This document shows, piece after piece, positions 1-8,005 of a DNA stretch of 64,000 bases. Position numbers and translations under genes: made by a program. The notes under the pieces are model-generated. The model saw only the letters and a list, made by a program, of their open reading frames with translations, did no database searches and was not told where the DNA came from. Numbering within the stretch: position 1 is the stretch's first letter; each line of letters begins with the position of its first letter. The stretch lies in assembly GCF_001437125.1 (NCBI RefSeq), contig NZ_JQCA01000163.1:1-64000 (forward strand), read 5' to 3'. Origin of the DNA: Levilactobacillus paucivorans. GTDB lineage: Bacteria > Bacillota > Bacilli > Lactobacillales > Lactobacillaceae.

Positions 1-57
1 TTTCTATACAATTCAGAAATCTTTTATGCATTTACACAAGATATTTTACGCTCTCTG
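1..57. mobile_element. Possible IS256-family insertion sequence end
   Basis: The first 57 bases are very AT-rich (about 30% GC) compared with the gene that follows, and their translation does not fit the gluconate permease family, although the frame stays open. The segment TTTACACAAGATATTTTACG at about 31-50 resembles the outward end of IS256-family elements, which typically show TTTACACAA followed by a few A/T bases and AC. The boundary with permease-like sequence is at about 55-58. Only one end is visible, so no transposase or target duplication can be confirmed. It could instead be an assembly junction. Confidence 0.4.
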
Positions 58-693
58 ATGGCCATCACGACTATCTACAAGATGACGGTGGATGGCGGTG
101 CAACACCAACCAAGAACGCCAGCATGTTAGACCAAATTGTGGCTTTGATTGGTGACCCTGCGATTGCGATGTTAATCTCACTGATCGTGGCAATGTTCAC
201 GATGGGCTGGGGTCGGAAGCGTAAGACTGCCGACATCATGGCAACGTTGGAAAATGCCGTTAAGTCAATTGCAATGCTGCTGTTAGTTATCGGTGGTGGT
301 GGGGCCTTCAAACAAGTCCTCATCGACGGTGGTGTTGGTAAAGAAGTTGCCAAGATCTTTATCGATTCCAACATGTCCCCACTGGTCTTAGGTTGGTTGG
401 TCGCCGTGGTTCTGCGTGTCGCTTTAGGATCCGCTACCGTGGCTTCCTTGACTGCCGCCGGAATTGTGGCCCCATTGATGGCCCAAGCCGGTGTTGACCC
501 TGCCCTGATGGTTCTGGCCATCGGTGCCGGTTCCTTAGCCGCATCTCACGTGAACGATGCTGGGTTCTGGATGTTCCGCGAATACTTCGATTTGACTGTT
601 AAGCAAACCTTGAGTATTTGGACCGTCTTGGAAACCGTGATCGCCGTGGTTGGGTTGGTAATTGTTCTTCTCTTGAACATGGCCTTCCACTAA
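58..693 (+). pseudogene. gntP: GntP-family gluconate permease, 5'-truncated
   Basis: This is the C-terminal half (211 residues) of a proton-coupled gluconate symporter of the GntP family, whose members are usually about 450 residues. Family landmarks are clear: GGGGAFKQVLIDGGVG near residue 78, GSATVASLTAAGIV near 123, and SHVNDAGFWMFREYF near 162, with hydrophobic membrane segments between them. The N-terminal half is absent. Family similarity starts at about the ATG at 58, and the preceding bases look like a mobile-element end. There is no convincing ribosome binding site before 58, so I treat this as a broken gene. Family identity is secure; that the break is biological is an inference. 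Confidence 0.75.
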
Positions 694-706
694 ACTGATT
701 TTTAAT

Positions 707-744
707 GAAAACACCGCTGAGAGCGATCTCAGCGGTGTTTTTTT
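707..744 (+). terminator. Rho-independent terminator after gntP remnant
   Basis: A 12-bp perfect stem (ACACCGCTGAGA at 711-722 with its complement at 727-738) closes a GCGA loop and is followed by seven T's. Confidence 0.93.
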
Positions 745-797
745 GTAGCGTTTGACACCTCTCTCAGCCATTTTTAACCATCATGAAAAGGTCAACG

Positions 798-806
798 TGC
801 TATAAT
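798..806 (+). promoter_or_regulatory. Extended -10 promoter of the permease gene
   Basis: TG-C-TATAAT (798-806) is a consensus extended -10 placed about 40 bp before the start codon. No good -35 hexamer is at the right distance, which is normal for extended -10 promoters. Confidence 0.65.
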
Positions 807-846
807 GTAAAAATCAGTCAGTCGCGAGTGTAAAGGAGTTTTGATA

Positions 847-2169
847 TTGGCAAAGGAGTTACGCCGTGAAATCGGCACGTTTACTGCCCTAGCCACCGTC
901 ATGGGAACTGTGATCGGTGGTGGGGTATTCTTCAAGACGGCGAGTGTTGTCGCCGCCAACCATTCCGCAAATATGACCCTGGTCGCCTGGATTCTCGGGG
1001 GTCTATTGACCATCTGTGCCGGTCTGACCAGCGCAGAACTAGCTGCCGCCATTCCCCGGACTGGTGGTGCAATGCGCTACCTCGAGTACGCCTATGGCAA
1101 ACCCGTGGGCTTCCTCATGGGATGGGCCCAGATGCTGGTCTACTACCCCGCGAATATCGCGGCTCTGTCGATTATCTTTGGCGTTCAGTTCGCCGCTCTC
1201 TTCCACCTCGATAGCAATTGGAAGCTACCGGTCGCTATCCTATGTGGTCTCAGTATCACCCTACTGAACTTTCTCGGCGCCCGAGTTGGTGGATCCGTCC
1301 AATCAATCGCTTTGGTCTTTAAGCTTATCCCCATCGCCGTTATCGTCATCTTCGGTCTGATGGCTCCGGCGCACACAGTCCTGCAATTCTGGCCCATTGC
1401 CACCGGAGACCACTTGAACTGGGGGAAGGCCTTTGCATCTAGCCTACTGGCAACGATGTTTGCCTACGATGGCTGGATCAGCATCGGGAATATTGCCGGC
1501 GAGATGAAACATCCCGAACGAGACCTGCCTCGGGCGATTGTACTAGGTCTGGCCCTCATTACTATCATCTACACCTTAATTAACTTTGTCTTCCTCAAAA
1601 CCCTACCCGTCGACCTGATTGCGGGTAACCAAAACGCCGCAGCCGATGCATCTACGCGGTTGTTCGGTGAGTTCGGTGGCAAATTGGTCACCATTGGCAT
1701 CCTTATCTCGGTTTATGGGGCCATCAACGGCTATACCCTAACTGGGATGCGCGTTCCTTTTGCCATGGCTGAGGAGGACAGTCTGCCCTTCTCAGGGCGT
1801 TTCCGTCAGCTCTCACGTACCACCTATGTCCCTTACTTTGCCGGGACTGTGCAGTTCCTGATCGCCCTCCTTATGATGTTCATGGGGAGCTTCGACATTC
1901 TGACCGACATGTTGGTCTTCGTCATGTGGGTCTTCAACTGTCTGATTTTCTTGGCCGTTTTCCGATTACGACGGACGGAGCCGGAACTCAACCGACCATA
2001 TCGGGTCCCTTGGTTCCCGATTATCCCCATCATTGCCTTAATCGGGGGGATCTTCATTCTCGTCACGACCATGGTCACGGAAACTGGCCTAGCCGTCACT
2101 GGCCTAGGTCTGACCCTGATTGGTCTACCCGTTTACTTCTGGCATCAAAAGCACCGCAAACAAGTCTAA
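847..2169 (+). CDS. APC-superfamily amino acid permease (SteT/LAT-like)
   Basis: This is a 440-residue integral membrane amino-acid transporter of the APC superfamily. The N-terminal GTVIGGGVFFKT motif in the first helix is the substrate-binding glycine stretch of the family, and about twelve hydrophobic segments follow. Overall it resembles the Bacillus serine/threonine exchanger SteT and related light-chain-type exchangers, but the substrate cannot be read from sequence. I chose the TTG at 847, which lies 8 nt after AAAGGAG; an in-frame TTG at 841 is too close to that site. The gene is monocistronic, with its own extended -10 promoter and a terminator that it shares with the convergent rbsB. 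Confidence 0.88.
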   Translation: MAKELRREIGTFTALATVMGTVIGGGVFFKTASVVAANHSANMTLVAWILGGLLTICAGLTSAELAAAIPRTGGAMRYLEYAYGKPVGFLMGWAQMLVYYPANIAALSIIFGVQFAALFHLDSNWKLPVAILCGLSITLLNFLGARVGGSVQSIALVFKLIPIAVIVIFGLMAPAHTVLQFWPIATGDHLNWGKAFASSLLATMFAYDGWISIGNIAGEMKHPERDLPRAIVLGLALITIIYTLINFVFLKTLPVDLIAGNQNAAADASTRLFGEFGGKLVTIGILISVYGAINGYTLTGMRVPFAMAEEDSLPFSGRFRQLSRTTYVPYFAGTVQFLIALLMMFMGSFDILTDMLVFVMWVFNCLIFLAVFRLRRTEPELNRPYRVPWFPIIPIIALIGGIFILVTTMVTETGLAVTGLGLTLIGLPVYFWHQKHRKQV

Positions 2170-2206
2170 AAAAGCTCCCAGGATATTATCCTGAGAGCTT
2201 TTTTTA
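2168..2206. terminator. Bidirectional terminator between permease and rbsB
   Basis: AAAAAAGCTC and GAGCTTTTTTT arms flank an inner CAGGAT/ATCCTG stem. A-runs on the left and T-runs on the right let it end transcripts from both convergent genes. Confidence 0.9.
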
Positions 2207-2217
2207 GTTATTAGAGA

Positions 2218-3174
2218 CTATTCGAACTTGTCGACGTTCTTCTTAGTAACCAAGTGAATTGGTGAAGGCGTGGCCTTTTGAACCTTTTGGCCCTTAAAGT
2301 GCTTGTAAGCAGCCTTAACAGCTAATTCCCCTTCAACCTTTGGTGATTGGGCAATGATACCGGTAATCTTACCAGACTTAACGGCCTTGAGTCCTTGTTC
2401 CCCACCATCGATGGAGACCACAACCATATCTGGGTCGTTGATAGCCTTGATAGCACCTAAAGCCATTTCATCGTTTTGAGCGAAGACACCCTTAATCTTA
2501 GGGTGAGCTTGTAAGATGTTTTCAGTAGTAGACATCCCTTGCGCACGGTCAAAGTTGGCAGTTTGCTTAGTGACGATGTTTAAAGTACCCTTAACCGTGT
2601 TGTTGAAACCTTTCCCACGTTGGATAGCGGCATCGGCACCTGGGGTACCTTCAAGTTCGGCGATTTGGTCGTTCTTGTTTAACTGGCTCATCATAAACTT
2701 ACCAGCCATCTTCCCGGCCAAAACGTTATCAGAAGCAACAGTCGTTAACAACTTACCACCGTTAGACCCACGGTCACAGGCGATAACTGGAATACCAGCG
2801 TTGTTAGCATCCTTAACAGCAGTAGCAATGGCGTCAGAGTCAACAGGGTTGATGATAATAACGTCAACCTTCTTTTGAATTAAATCTTCAACGTCGTTAG
2901 ATTGCTTGGCACTGTCGTTTTGAGCATCGAAGATTTGAGTTGAGCTCCCGTTTTCCTTAGCAACCTTCGTAATCCCGTCACGGACGGAAACGAAGAATGG
3001 GTTACTCAAGGTTGACAGTGAAACCCCAATCTTTAAGTCTTTTTGACTCTTCTTGGCAGTTTTAGTTGTTCCGAAGGATGGTGGCGTCAAGGAGACGGCT
3101 TTACATCCGGCAAGGAACATTGAGAAGCCAGCAAATACGGTCAGTAGTACGACTAAATATTTTTTCCCTTTCAT
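2218..3174 (-). CDS. rbsB: Ribose ABC transporter substrate-binding lipoprotein
   Basis: This is the extracellular sugar-binding component of the ribose ABC importer, a periplasmic-binding-protein fold of 318 residues. A lipoprotein signal peptide ends in the lipobox L-A-G-C with the lipidated Cys at residue 24. The mature part begins the family pattern KIGVSLSTLSNPFF and contains DAQND and the IACDRGSNGG hinge region. It is the last gene of rbsDACB, starting 14 bp after rbsC with AAGG upstream. Ribose specificity is inferred from the operon, mainly from rbsD; related binding proteins take other pentoses. Confidence 0.93.
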   Translation of the reverse strand: MKGKKYLVVLLTVFAGFSMFLAGCKAVSLTPPSFGTTKTAKKSQKDLKIGVSLSTLSNPFFVSVRDGITKVAKENGSSTQIFDAQNDSAKQSNDVEDLIQKKVDVIIINPVDSDAIATAVKDANNAGIPVIACDRGSNGGKLLTTVASDNVLAGKMAGKFMMSQLNKNDQIAELEGTPGADAAIQRGKGFNNTVKGTLNIVTKQTANFDRAQGMSTTENILQAHPKIKGVFAQNDEMALGAIKAINDPDMVVVSIDGGEQGLKAVKSGKITGIIAQSPKVEGELAVKAAYKHFKGQKVQKATPSPIHLVTKKNVDKFE

Positions 3175-3188
3175 AAGGAACCTTCCCC

Positions 3189-4166
3189 CTAAGCTTTAGC
3201 TTGTTTTCTATCGAGTAAGACGGCAACTAAGATCACGATACCTTTTACGATTTGTTGGTAGAAACTGGAGATACCCAGTAAGTTCATCCCATTGTTCAGG
3301 ACACCAATAATCAAAGCACCAATTAAGGTCCCAAACATACGACCTTTCCCACCGGCAAGACTAGTCCCACCTAAAACAACGGCGGCGATGGCATCCATTT
3401 CGTAGGCATTCCCGGCATCAGGTTGTGCGGAAGCTAAACGTGAAGTCAAGATAGCACCGGCAACGGCTGATAAGAAACCAGCAATCGTGTAGATTAAGAT
3501 AATCATCTTGTTGTTCTTAACACCAGCAACGAAGGCAGCCTTAGGGTTACCACCTAAAGCATAAGTCTTACGACCGAACGTGGTCCGGTGTAACAGAATG
3601 TAAGCACAGATGTAGAAGATAGCCATAATGTAAACTGGAAATGGAATTCCGAATAAGTAACCTTGGCCAAAGAATTGGAAGCCGAAGTTGTTACTCATCT
3701 TAGTCCCAGTGATTGGGTTACCTTTGGTGAAGACGTAAGTAGCACCCCGCAAAATGGTTTGCGTTGCCAAAGTGGCGATGAATGGTGCAGCTTTCCCATA
3801 GGCGATGATAACACCGTTGATGGCACCGAAGATGGCACCGGTTAACATCCCGATTAAGAGAGATAAGAGCGTTGGCACACCGGCTAATACCAGTTGAGCA
3901 GTGAAGGCACCACTCAAGGCAACGATGGCCCCAACGGATAAATCAATCCCACCGGTTAAGATAACAAATTCCATCCCGAAGGCGATTAAAGCGTTAACTG
4001 AAACTTGACGTAATAAGTTCAGTAAGTTTAACGGATCCAAGAACGAGAAGTTAAGTACTGAAACTAAAACAATCAATACGATTAAGGCGACCATTGGTCC
4101 TAGTTTCTTGTAGAAGTCGCCAAAACTAAATTTTTTCTTTGCCTCTGCTTCTGTTTGATTACTCAT
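3189..4166 (-). CDS. rbsC: Ribose ABC transporter permease
   Basis: This is the membrane-spanning subunit of the ribose importer (325 residues, BPD_transp_2 family), expected to form a dimer in the membrane with RbsA on the inner face. The cytoplasmic N-terminus is followed by about nine or ten hydrophobic helices. Family landmarks include EFVILTGGIDLSVG near residue 65 and AVVLGGTSLAGGKG near 263, the EAA-like coupling region. Its ATG overlaps the end of rbsA by 4 bp (ATGA), so translation is probably coupled. Confidence 0.95.
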   Translation of the reverse strand: MSNQTEAEAKKKFSFGDFYKKLGPMVALIVLIVLVSVLNFSFLDPLNLLNLLRQVSVNALIAFGMEFVILTGGIDLSVGAIVALSGAFTAQLVLAGVPTLLSLLIGMLTGAIFGAINGVIIAYGKAAPFIATLATQTILRGATYVFTKGNPITGTKMSNNFGFQFFGQGYLFGIPFPVYIMAIFYICAYILLHRTTFGRKTYALGGNPKAAFVAGVKNNKMIILIYTIAGFLSAVAGAILTSRLASAQPDAGNAYEMDAIAAVVLGGTSLAGGKGRMFGTLIGALIIGVLNNGMNLLGISSFYQQIVKGIVILVAVLLDRKQAKA

Positions 4167-5647
4167 TCGTTTTTCCCTCCTGTTGCTAACGTCATAATAC
4201 TTTCTTGCGTAGCATCCTTAGTATCGACGACATCCATCAGGTGACCTTCGTAGACCACCGCGATCTTGTCAGAGAAACCAAGCACTTCATCCAAATCACT
4301 CGAAACCATAATAATAGCTGTTCCACGATCGGTTAATTCGTTCATGAGGTCATAGATTTCACGCTTGGCACCAACGTCGACACCACGAGTTGGTTCATCC
4401 AAAATCAGAACTTGCGAACCAGATCCAACCCACTTAGCCAAGACAACCTTTTGTTGGTTACCACCAGAGAGGCTACCTGCTTCATCATCACGACCGTTAG
4501 CCTTAACGTTCAGGCGTTTCAGTAACATGTCAACGAAGTCTTTGTCGGCCTTTTCGTCGATTAAACCGTGCTTGGAGAACCCGTCGATACTTGGTAAGTC
4601 AATGTTATCAGCTAACGTTGCATCGAGGATTAAACCTTCCGTTTTCCGGTCTTCAGTTAAGAATCCAACGTTATGACTGATAGCGTCGTTAGGATTCTTG
4701 ATGACCAGTTCCTTACCGTCAACCTTGATGGTCCCGGCATCCAACTTATCAATTCCGAAGATCGCCCGCATAATTTCAGTACGACCGGCACCCATCAAAC
4801 CTGAGAAGGCGAGGACTTCACCGGAACGAACTGAGAAGCTGACATCCTTGAACTTGTCATTCGTCAAACCAGAAACTTCCAACATGGTCTTGCCGTACTT
4901 AGGATGACGTTCTGGATAGAAGTCCCCCATGTCCCGACCAACCATGTCGTGGACGATTTGCTTAACGTTCGTATCAGCCGTGTTGTACGTATTAATGGTT
5001 AAACCATCACGCATTACAGTAACGCGGTCGGCGATTTCAAACAATTCTTCCATACGGTGAGAGATGTAAATCAACCCAACACCTTGGTCACGAAGCTTGC
5101 GGATAACGACGAATAACTTTTGAATTTCATCTTGAGTTAAAGCCGCCGTTGGTTCGTCCATGATGATGATTTTGGCATCGGTCATCAGTGACTTGGCAAT
5201 TTCAATCATTTGTTGTTGTCCAACCGATAATTCACCAATTGGTTGAGAGAAGTCAACCTTCATGTCCAGTTGATCCAAGGCTTTTTGTGCAATCGTTTTC
5301 ATTTTTGCATTGTCAATCAGGCCGAAACCCTTCTTGATTTCCTTGTTCAAGAACATGTTATCCAGAACCGGCATCTCACCGAAGTTGTTCATTTCTTGGT
5401 GAATGAATGCGATCCCGTGTTGTTCGGCTTCCAACGCGTTGTCAAAGTGGGTTTCTTTACCGTCAACCAAGATAGTCCCGCTATTTGGTTCCAGCAACCC
5501 GGTAAGAATGTTCATCATCGTCGACTTACCAGCACCGTTTTCGCCCATGAGCGCGTGAACCTCGCCGCCCTTCACGGAGAAATTGACATCTTTTAAAACT
5601 TCGTTAGAACCGAATGATTTTGAGATATGCTGCATATCAATTTGCAT
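4163..5647 (-). CDS. rbsA: Ribose ABC transporter ATP-binding protein
   Basis: This is the tandem ATPase of the ribose importer (494 residues) with two ABC domains. The N-terminal domain has an intact Walker A (GENGAGKS, residues 35-42) and signature LSVGQQQ. The C-terminal domain has the signature LSGGNQQK and Walker B ILDEPTRGVD, but its Walker A is the degenerate SGLMGAGRTE normally seen in RbsA/MglA proteins. It follows rbsD by about 30 bp behind an AGGAGG-type site and overlaps rbsC by 4 bp. Confidence 0.96.
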   Translation of the reverse strand: MQIDMQHISKSFGSNEVLKDVNFSVKGGEVHALMGENGAGKSTMMNILTGLLEPNSGTILVDGKETHFDNALEAEQHGIAFIHQEMNNFGEMPVLDNMFLNKEIKKGFGLIDNAKMKTIAQKALDQLDMKVDFSQPIGELSVGQQQMIEIAKSLMTDAKIIIMDEPTAALTQDEIQKLFVVIRKLRDQGVGLIYISHRMEELFEIADRVTVMRDGLTINTYNTADTNVKQIVHDMVGRDMGDFYPERHPKYGKTMLEVSGLTNDKFKDVSFSVRSGEVLAFSGLMGAGRTEIMRAIFGIDKLDAGTIKVDGKELVIKNPNDAISHNVGFLTEDRKTEGLILDATLADNIDLPSIDGFSKHGLIDEKADKDFVDMLLKRLNVKANGRDDEAGSLSGGNQQKVVLAKWVGSGSQVLILDEPTRGVDVGAKREIYDLMNELTDRGTAIIMVSSDLDEVLGFSDKIAVVYEGHLMDVVDTKDATQESIMTLATGGKNE

Positions 5648-5678
5648 TTACGCCAAACCTCCTTTTGCAAGTCGCAGC

Positions 5679-6074
5679 TTAAAACGTTACGCCGCTTTCC
5701 AATATAATGTTTGAGAACGGTGTCATTTCGCCTGTACGGACGAATGCGTGACACTTACTCAAGTCTTGCTTCATTTGATCATGTGGGATGAACTTAACAT
5801 CGACATCCGGTAATAATTGCTGAACCGCTGATAATTGGTCCGGATTTTCGGTCTTCATCTCTTCTGCCAAATAAATGCGTTGTACCTGTAACTCAGCTAA
5901 AACATTCTTTAGCACGTCTAAGAAACTTGGAAGTTGCTTAGTCACTGCTAAATCAATCTTTTCGGTTCCCTTAGGAACTGGCATTCCGGCATCACCGATA
6001 GCCAACGTGTCGAAGTGTCCCATTTGGGAGATGACCCGTGACAAATCAGAATTAATCACTGTTGTCTTTTTCAT
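5679..6074 (-). CDS. rbsD: D-ribose pyranase
   Basis: RbsD converts beta-pyranose ribose to the furanose form that ribokinase can use. The 131-residue protein matches the family length. It opens MKKTTVIN and carries the conserved [13 protein letters not shown] block with the catalytic His at residue 20 and Asp at 22 and 28. I chose this ATG because the family begins there; an in-frame GTG at 6087-6089 would add five residues but overlaps the likely ribosome binding site. It is the first gene of rbsDACB. No ribokinase or RbsR gene lies in the window, so these must be elsewhere. Confidence 0.94.
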   Translation of the reverse strand: MKKTTVINSDLSRVISQMGHFDTLAIGDAGMPVPKGTEKIDLAVTKQLPSFLDVLKNVLAELQVQRIYLAEEMKTENPDQLSAVQQLLPDVDVKFIPHDQMKQDLSKCHAFVRTGEMTPFSNIILESGVTF

Positions 6075-6174
6075 TCCTGCCTTATCCACCTTTCAGAACA
6101 CTTGCAGATTCTTCATAAGGTAAATGGTTTTACCTACGCCACTAGAACACGCAGCTTGAACCGAGACACCATTC

Positions 6175-6188
6175 GTAAAACCGTTTAC
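6175..6188 (-). promoter_or_regulatory. Palindromic operator, RbsR-like
   Basis: GTAAAACCGTTTAC is a near-perfect palindrome about 100 bp upstream of rbsD. It resembles GTAAACGTTTAC-type operators of LacI-family ribose repressors. It could also be a second cre site. The assignment is an inference. Confidence 0.5.
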
Positions 6189-6218
6189 ATTATTTCTACA
6201 AGACCTAAGATACAACAA

Positions 6219-6234
6219 AAGAAAAGCGCTTTCA
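6219..6234 (-). promoter_or_regulatory. Candidate CcpA (cre) site upstream of rbs operon
   Basis: On the minus strand TTGAAAGCGCTTTTC matches the catabolite-responsive element core TGWNANCGNTNWCA at 12 of 14 positions, with a perfect AAAGCGCTTT centre. Its place upstream of a sugar operon fits carbon catabolite control. Confidence 0.55.
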
Positions 6235-6254
6235 ATAAAAATTCATAAGTTTTT

Positions 6255-6289
6255 CAAAAAAAACGCGCATCACTTGGATGCGCGTTCTC
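6255..6289 (-). terminator. Terminator after glutamate-cysteine ligase gene
   Basis: A 9-bp perfect stem ACGCGCATC/GATGCGCGT (6263-6271, 6277-6285) with a 5-nt loop is followed on the minus strand by a run of eight U's. Confidence 0.92.
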
Positions 6290-6306
6290 ATCATTCTAAT
6301 ACTATT

Positions 6307-7827
6307 CTAATAGTGTAAAGGCTCCGGTAACGCCGGTAGATCAGGGAACAGGCGCCGTAGCTTGTCCTCTGGATGAGTATCCTGAGTGTCGCGCTCCTGA
6401 AGAACCTGGGTGACGCCATTAAATGTAAACATCAGCAAATCTTCACCTTCCTCGTCGCGAACCTGAAAGAATTTCACGCCAAGTTGCAAGGCAGTCATGA
6501 CAAAACGTTGCGTCTGATCACTAACCTGCTTCAGGCGAGGCAACAATGTCTTCGCCTCGACCCGTTGACGATACCAGTCGGCCGCAATCTCCTGACCATA
6601 CGCCATGAGGCTCCCATCCTGCAAGTGACCTACCATCTTGGCAGATGGCGTTAACTCGGGGTGGGTCAGCACTTCTTCGAGATCGTCAATAACAGAGGTT
6701 TGCTCCGCATGAATCTGGAGCTGATCGGTCATCTCTCGTAATTCTCGGAAGACCCGTTCGCCATCGGCCTGATATTGCGTCGGTGCCAAAGGATTCTCCA
6801 AAGCCACCCGCTGATTTCGGGCCTGCGCCTCGGCGAGCTGTTGTTCCAGATCTTTAGCCGGCAAAGCCTGTGTTAAGAGATAAATCATGAAGACCTTTAA
6901 AAAGTACAGTGCGTGCCGACTGACCCCATTCGGTGTGAACGGCGTGTTATCGAAATCTCGTAATTCCAGATAGCGAATACCACCGGCAAGGTAGTCCCGC
7001 TGATTAGCCTGCCCTCTGAGCCGTACAGGCCCGTAGAACTCGTGGGCGGAGAAATAGGTGCCATTGTCTATCAAACGCTGGAGCTGGTTTAGATGCGCTT
7101 CTAGGGACGTGTACGTCACCTGCTCATCTGGCCGATTCACAAATCCGAAACGACTGTTGCGAATACTCCGCACTGGTTGGGTCAGTTCCGATGGCATCGG
7201 GTCAAAGAACCCCTCTTCAGCGACAGGACTAGCCCCAAAGAGATACGTCAGTAGCCATTGGTAGCGCACAAAGTTCTGGGCCAAACGGAAGTACAGGGCA
7301 TTCTTGAAGGCCACAATGGACGTGAACTCCTGCGTATAGTGGCTGAATAGCCGATGTAAGACTGGATCCGGCAGACTGTAATTCACATGGACGCCGGTCA
7401 GACTACCATGCTGTAACCCATACTTCTTGACCAGATAAGACCGGTAAGGCCGAATGGCTGGTCGATCGAAGTGATCGGCTAAGAACTGCCAGTCGGTGTC
7501 ATCCATCTTGGGTGGCGTACTAAACGGCCAGATACGGTCATCCCCTTCTAAGGAACGGTAAGCCACCGTTTGCAGGGTATCCAATTGGTCTAACGTTCCC
7601 CCAATGTTGGGATTGGGGTCCGTAATAATTTCCAGTTGGCTTTCAGTAAAGTCCGTTTGAAAGTACGGGTGGAAGGTCCGGGAACCTAAGGTACTGGGAT
7701 GGGGACGACGACTCAGCCGACCATGCGGATCGATTCGTTGTTCTTCAACTTCCACACCAATTAAACTGTGATACAACTGTTCTGCTAAATTTTCTTCACG
7801 AATAACCGCTAATAGATTTTCTAACAT
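6307..7827 (-). CDS. gshA: Glutamate-cysteine ligase, stand-alone
   Basis: This 506-residue protein matches the GCS2-like N-terminal half of the bifunctional GshF (GshAB), the gamma-glutamylcysteine synthetase that makes the first bond of glutathione. Landmarks are the start IGVEVEEQRID near residue 23, the glutamate-binding strand, QLEIITDPNPN near 64, and HVNYSLP near 147. The C-terminal ATP-grasp glutathione synthetase domain of GshF is missing, and no gshB is next to it, so the product may be gamma-glutamylcysteine rather than glutathione. It is monocistronic with its own terminator. The ATG at 7827 has an AGGGGA site about 10 nt upstream. An 18-bp inverted repeat lies just upstream. Confidence 0.85.
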   Translation of the reverse strand: MLENLLAVIREENLAEQLYHSLIGVEVEEQRIDPHGRLSRRPHPSTLGSRTFHPYFQTDFTESQLEIITDPNPNIGGTLDQLDTLQTVAYRSLEGDDRIWPFSTPPKMDDTDWQFLADHFDRPAIRPYRSYLVKKYGLQHGSLTGVHVNYSLPDPVLHRLFSHYTQEFTSIVAFKNALYFRLAQNFVRYQWLLTYLFGASPVAEEGFFDPMPSELTQPVRSIRNSRFGFVNRPDEQVTYTSLEAHLNQLQRLIDNGTYFSAHEFYGPVRLRGQANQRDYLAGGIRYLELRDFDNTPFTPNGVSRHALYFLKVFMIYLLTQALPAKDLEQQLAEAQARNQRVALENPLAPTQYQADGERVFRELREMTDQLQIHAEQTSVIDDLEEVLTHPELTPSAKMVGHLQDGSLMAYGQEIAADWYRQRVEAKTLLPRLKQVSDQTQRFVMTALQLGVKFFQVRDEEGEDLLMFTFNGVTQVLQERDTQDTHPEDKLRRLFPDLPALPEPLHY

Positions 7828-7856
7828 GGCGGTAACATCCCCTGACCTTAGACTTG

Positions 7857-7874
7857 GTTTACTAAAGTGTAAAC
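7857..7874. repeat. Inverted repeat upstream of gshA
   Basis: GTTTAC-N6-GTAAAC is a perfect 6-bp inverted repeat located 30-47 bp before the gshA start codon. It sits where the promoter should be and could be an operator. No regulator is assigned. Confidence 0.45.
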
Positions 7875-7955
7875 AAAAATTGCGACGCTGTCACTGATAT
7901 TGTTCCTTTTTGCGAAATAAATTTTTGTGAACTTCCCTAACCCATGGTCAAGGAT

Positions 7956-7989
7956 AAAAAAGGTGCCCGGACTCACGTCCAGACACCCT
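7956..7989 (-). terminator. Terminator after rlmD
   Basis: On the minus strand GGTGTCTGGAC pairs with GTCCGGGCACC around a GTGA loop and is followed by six U's. It ends the gatCAB-dgkB-rlmD transcript. Confidence 0.9.
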
Positions 7990-8005
7990 ATAACAACTTA
8001 ATCAA

